Source: Bacillota bacterium (GTDB lineage Bacteria > Bacillota > Clostridia > Christensenellales > CAG-138). Taken from it: a DNA stretch of 5,351 nucleotides. Under the pieces are notes generated by a model, which saw nothing but the letters and a program-made list of their open reading frames with translations, was not told where the DNA came from and did not search any database. The DNA lies in the NCBI GenBank assembly GCA_023409435.1, contig JAEYHP010000147.1, positions 1 to 5,351 of the forward strand, given 5' to 3'. The position numbers and the translations under genes are program-made. Every line of letters starts with the position of its first letter. Position 1 is the first letter of the stretch. Positions 4,338 to 5,351 of the stretch are shown piece after piece.

Positions 4338-5351
4338 TTACAGCCTTGCTACACCGCTGTCCCGCGCGGCCTTGGCCACCGCCGCGGCAACCGCCTTGCC
4401 CACTCGTGGGTCAAACGCCTTGGGGATGATGTAATCAGCCGTTAGCTCCTCCTCCGGGATGAGCGCAGCAAGGGCGTAGGCGGCGGCGAGCTTCATAGTA
4501 TCGTTGATATCGCGTGCCCGCACGTCGAACGTTCCGCGGAAGATACCCGGGAAGGCCAGCACATTGTTAATCTGGTTCGGAAAATCGCTCCTGCCGGTGG
4601 CGACGACAGCGGCGCCGCCCGCCTTCGCATCGTCCGGGAAGATTTCCGGCGTGGGGTTGGCGCAGGCGAACACGATGGCGTCTTTCGCCATGCTCTTTAC
4701 CATATCCGCATTCACCGTGCCGGGCGCGGATACGCCGATAAATATGTCGGCGCCCTTGAGCGCGTCGGCGAGAGTCCCCTGCTTTTTCTCCCTGTTAGTG
4801 GCGAGCGCTATTTCTTCCTTTATGCCGTTCATGCCAACCTTGCGGCCTTCGTATATGATACCGGCCCGGTCGCACAGCGTGATATGCCTGAACCCGTCCG
4901 AAAGCAGCAGCCTGGTAACGGATATGGAAGCCGCGCCCGCCCCGTTAATGACGATGCGCACATCCTCTTTCTTTTTGCCGACCACCCGCAGGGCGTTAAT
5001 TAGCCCCGCAAGCGTAACCACGGCGGTGCCGTGCTGGTCGTCATGGAATATGGGGATGTCGCACTTTTCCTTAAGCTTCTTTTCAATTTCAAAGCAGCGG
5101 GGCGCCGCGATATCCTCCAGATTTACGCCGCCGAATGAGCCGGAAATGAGGTACACGGTGTTGACGATCTCATCGACATCCTTACTTTTGATGCACATGG
5201 GGAACGCGTCCACGTCGCCAAAGGCTTTAAACAGCACACACTTGCCATCCATGACGGGCATGCTCGCTTCCGGCCCGATATCCCCCAAGCCGAGCACCGC
5301 GGTGCCGTCGGATATGACGAGGCATAGGTTGTGGCGGCGCGTGAGCTCATA
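4338..5351 (-). CDS. Malic enzyme, probably NAD-dependent (partial; N-terminus beyond right edge)
   Basis: Oxidatively decarboxylates L-malate to pyruvate and CO2 with NAD(P)+ and Mg2+/Mn2+ in the cytoplasm. The visible 337 residues continue in frame to the right edge (first residues YELTRRHNL). Short bacterial malic enzymes are about 390-410 residues, so about 50-70, including the catalytic-tyrosine region, lie outside. Seen in order, numbering from the edge: 'ISDGTAVLGLGDIGPEA' (13-29), the catalytic lysine in 'PVMDGKCVLFK' (Lys37), 'DVDAFP' (46-51), metal ligands Glu79-Asp80 in 'NLEDI' and Asp105 in 'FHDDQHGTA', the nucleotide-binding GAGAAS (137-142), then 'VSAPGTVNADM', 'FACANPTPEI' and 'SDFPNQINNVLAFPGIFRG'. 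An acidic residue after the second Rossmann strand ('LCDRAG') suggests NAD. The GTG at 5297 is only an internal Val codon, since the conserved frame extends upstream. A strong terminator follows, so nothing downstream is likely co-transcribed. Malolactic enzyme is a remote alternative. Confidence 0.95.
   Translation of the reverse strand, partial: YELTRRHNLCLVISDGTAVLGLGDIGPEASMPVMDGKCVLFKAFGDVDAFPMCIKSKDVDEIVNTVYLISGSFGGVNLEDIAAPRCFEIEKKLKEKCDIPIFHDDQHGTAVVTLAGLINALRVVGKKKEDVRIVINGAGAASISVTRLLLSDGFRHITLCDRAGIIYEGRKVGMNGIKEEIALATNREKKQGTLADALKGADIFIGVSAPGTVNADMVKSMAKDAIVFACANPTPEIFPDDAKAGGAAVVATGRSDFPNQINNVLAFPGIFRGTFDVRARDINDTMKLAAAYALAALIPEEELTADYIIPKAFDPRVGKAVAAAVAKAARDSGVARL

Noticed and set aside
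4338..5297. Malic enzyme starting at the GTG at 5297
   Set aside because: The conserved malic enzyme sequence (TRRHNLCLVISDGTA) continues in frame upstream to the window edge, so this GTG is an internal valine codon.

Overview
The window is fairly GC-rich and carries five protein-coding genes, all on the minus strand. It most likely comes from the chromosome of an endospore-forming, anaerobic Bacillota (Clostridia-type) organism. The main reason is a spore photoproduct lyase gene with a sigma-G-like promoter; strong AGGAG-type ribosome binding sites and a lipoprotein signal peptide fit this. No mobile element with a transposase, CRISPR array, tRNA or rRNA is visible.

In the direction of transcription (right to left): (1) 5351-4338 is the C-terminal ~337 residues of a malic enzyme, cut at its N-terminus by the window edge and followed by a textbook Rho-independent terminator (4307-4278). 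(2) 4157-2871 is a lipoprotein of the PQQ-dependent aldose dehydrogenase beta-propeller family. (3) 2870-2576 is a non-coding stretch holding a hairpin, an 88-bp MITE-like inverted-repeat element, a perfect DnaA-box 9-mer, a likely terminator and an extended -10 promoter. (4) 2575-1892 and 1864-812 form a two-gene operon: a ribulose/allulose-phosphate 3-epimerase and a GatD-like zinc polyol-phosphate dehydrogenase. (5) 811-660 holds two perfect hairpins and the putative sigma-G promoter. (6) 659-1 is the N-terminal ~219 residues of spore photoproduct lyase, running off the left edge.

Functionally the window mixes central carbon metabolism (malate to pyruvate), a small sugar/polyol-phosphate interconversion operon, an extracytoplasmic sugar-dehydrogenase-like lipoprotein, and repair of UV damage at spore germination. 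The strongest link between neighbours is the epimerase-dehydrogenase pair (27-nt gap, shared promoter). Nothing here amounts to a clearly undescribed system. The points most worth a second look are the spore photoproduct lyase, which has Ser where the Bacillus enzyme has its catalytic H-donor Cys and carries two extra cysteines beside the Fe-S motif, and the PQQ-type lipoprotein in a lineage not known for making PQQ.
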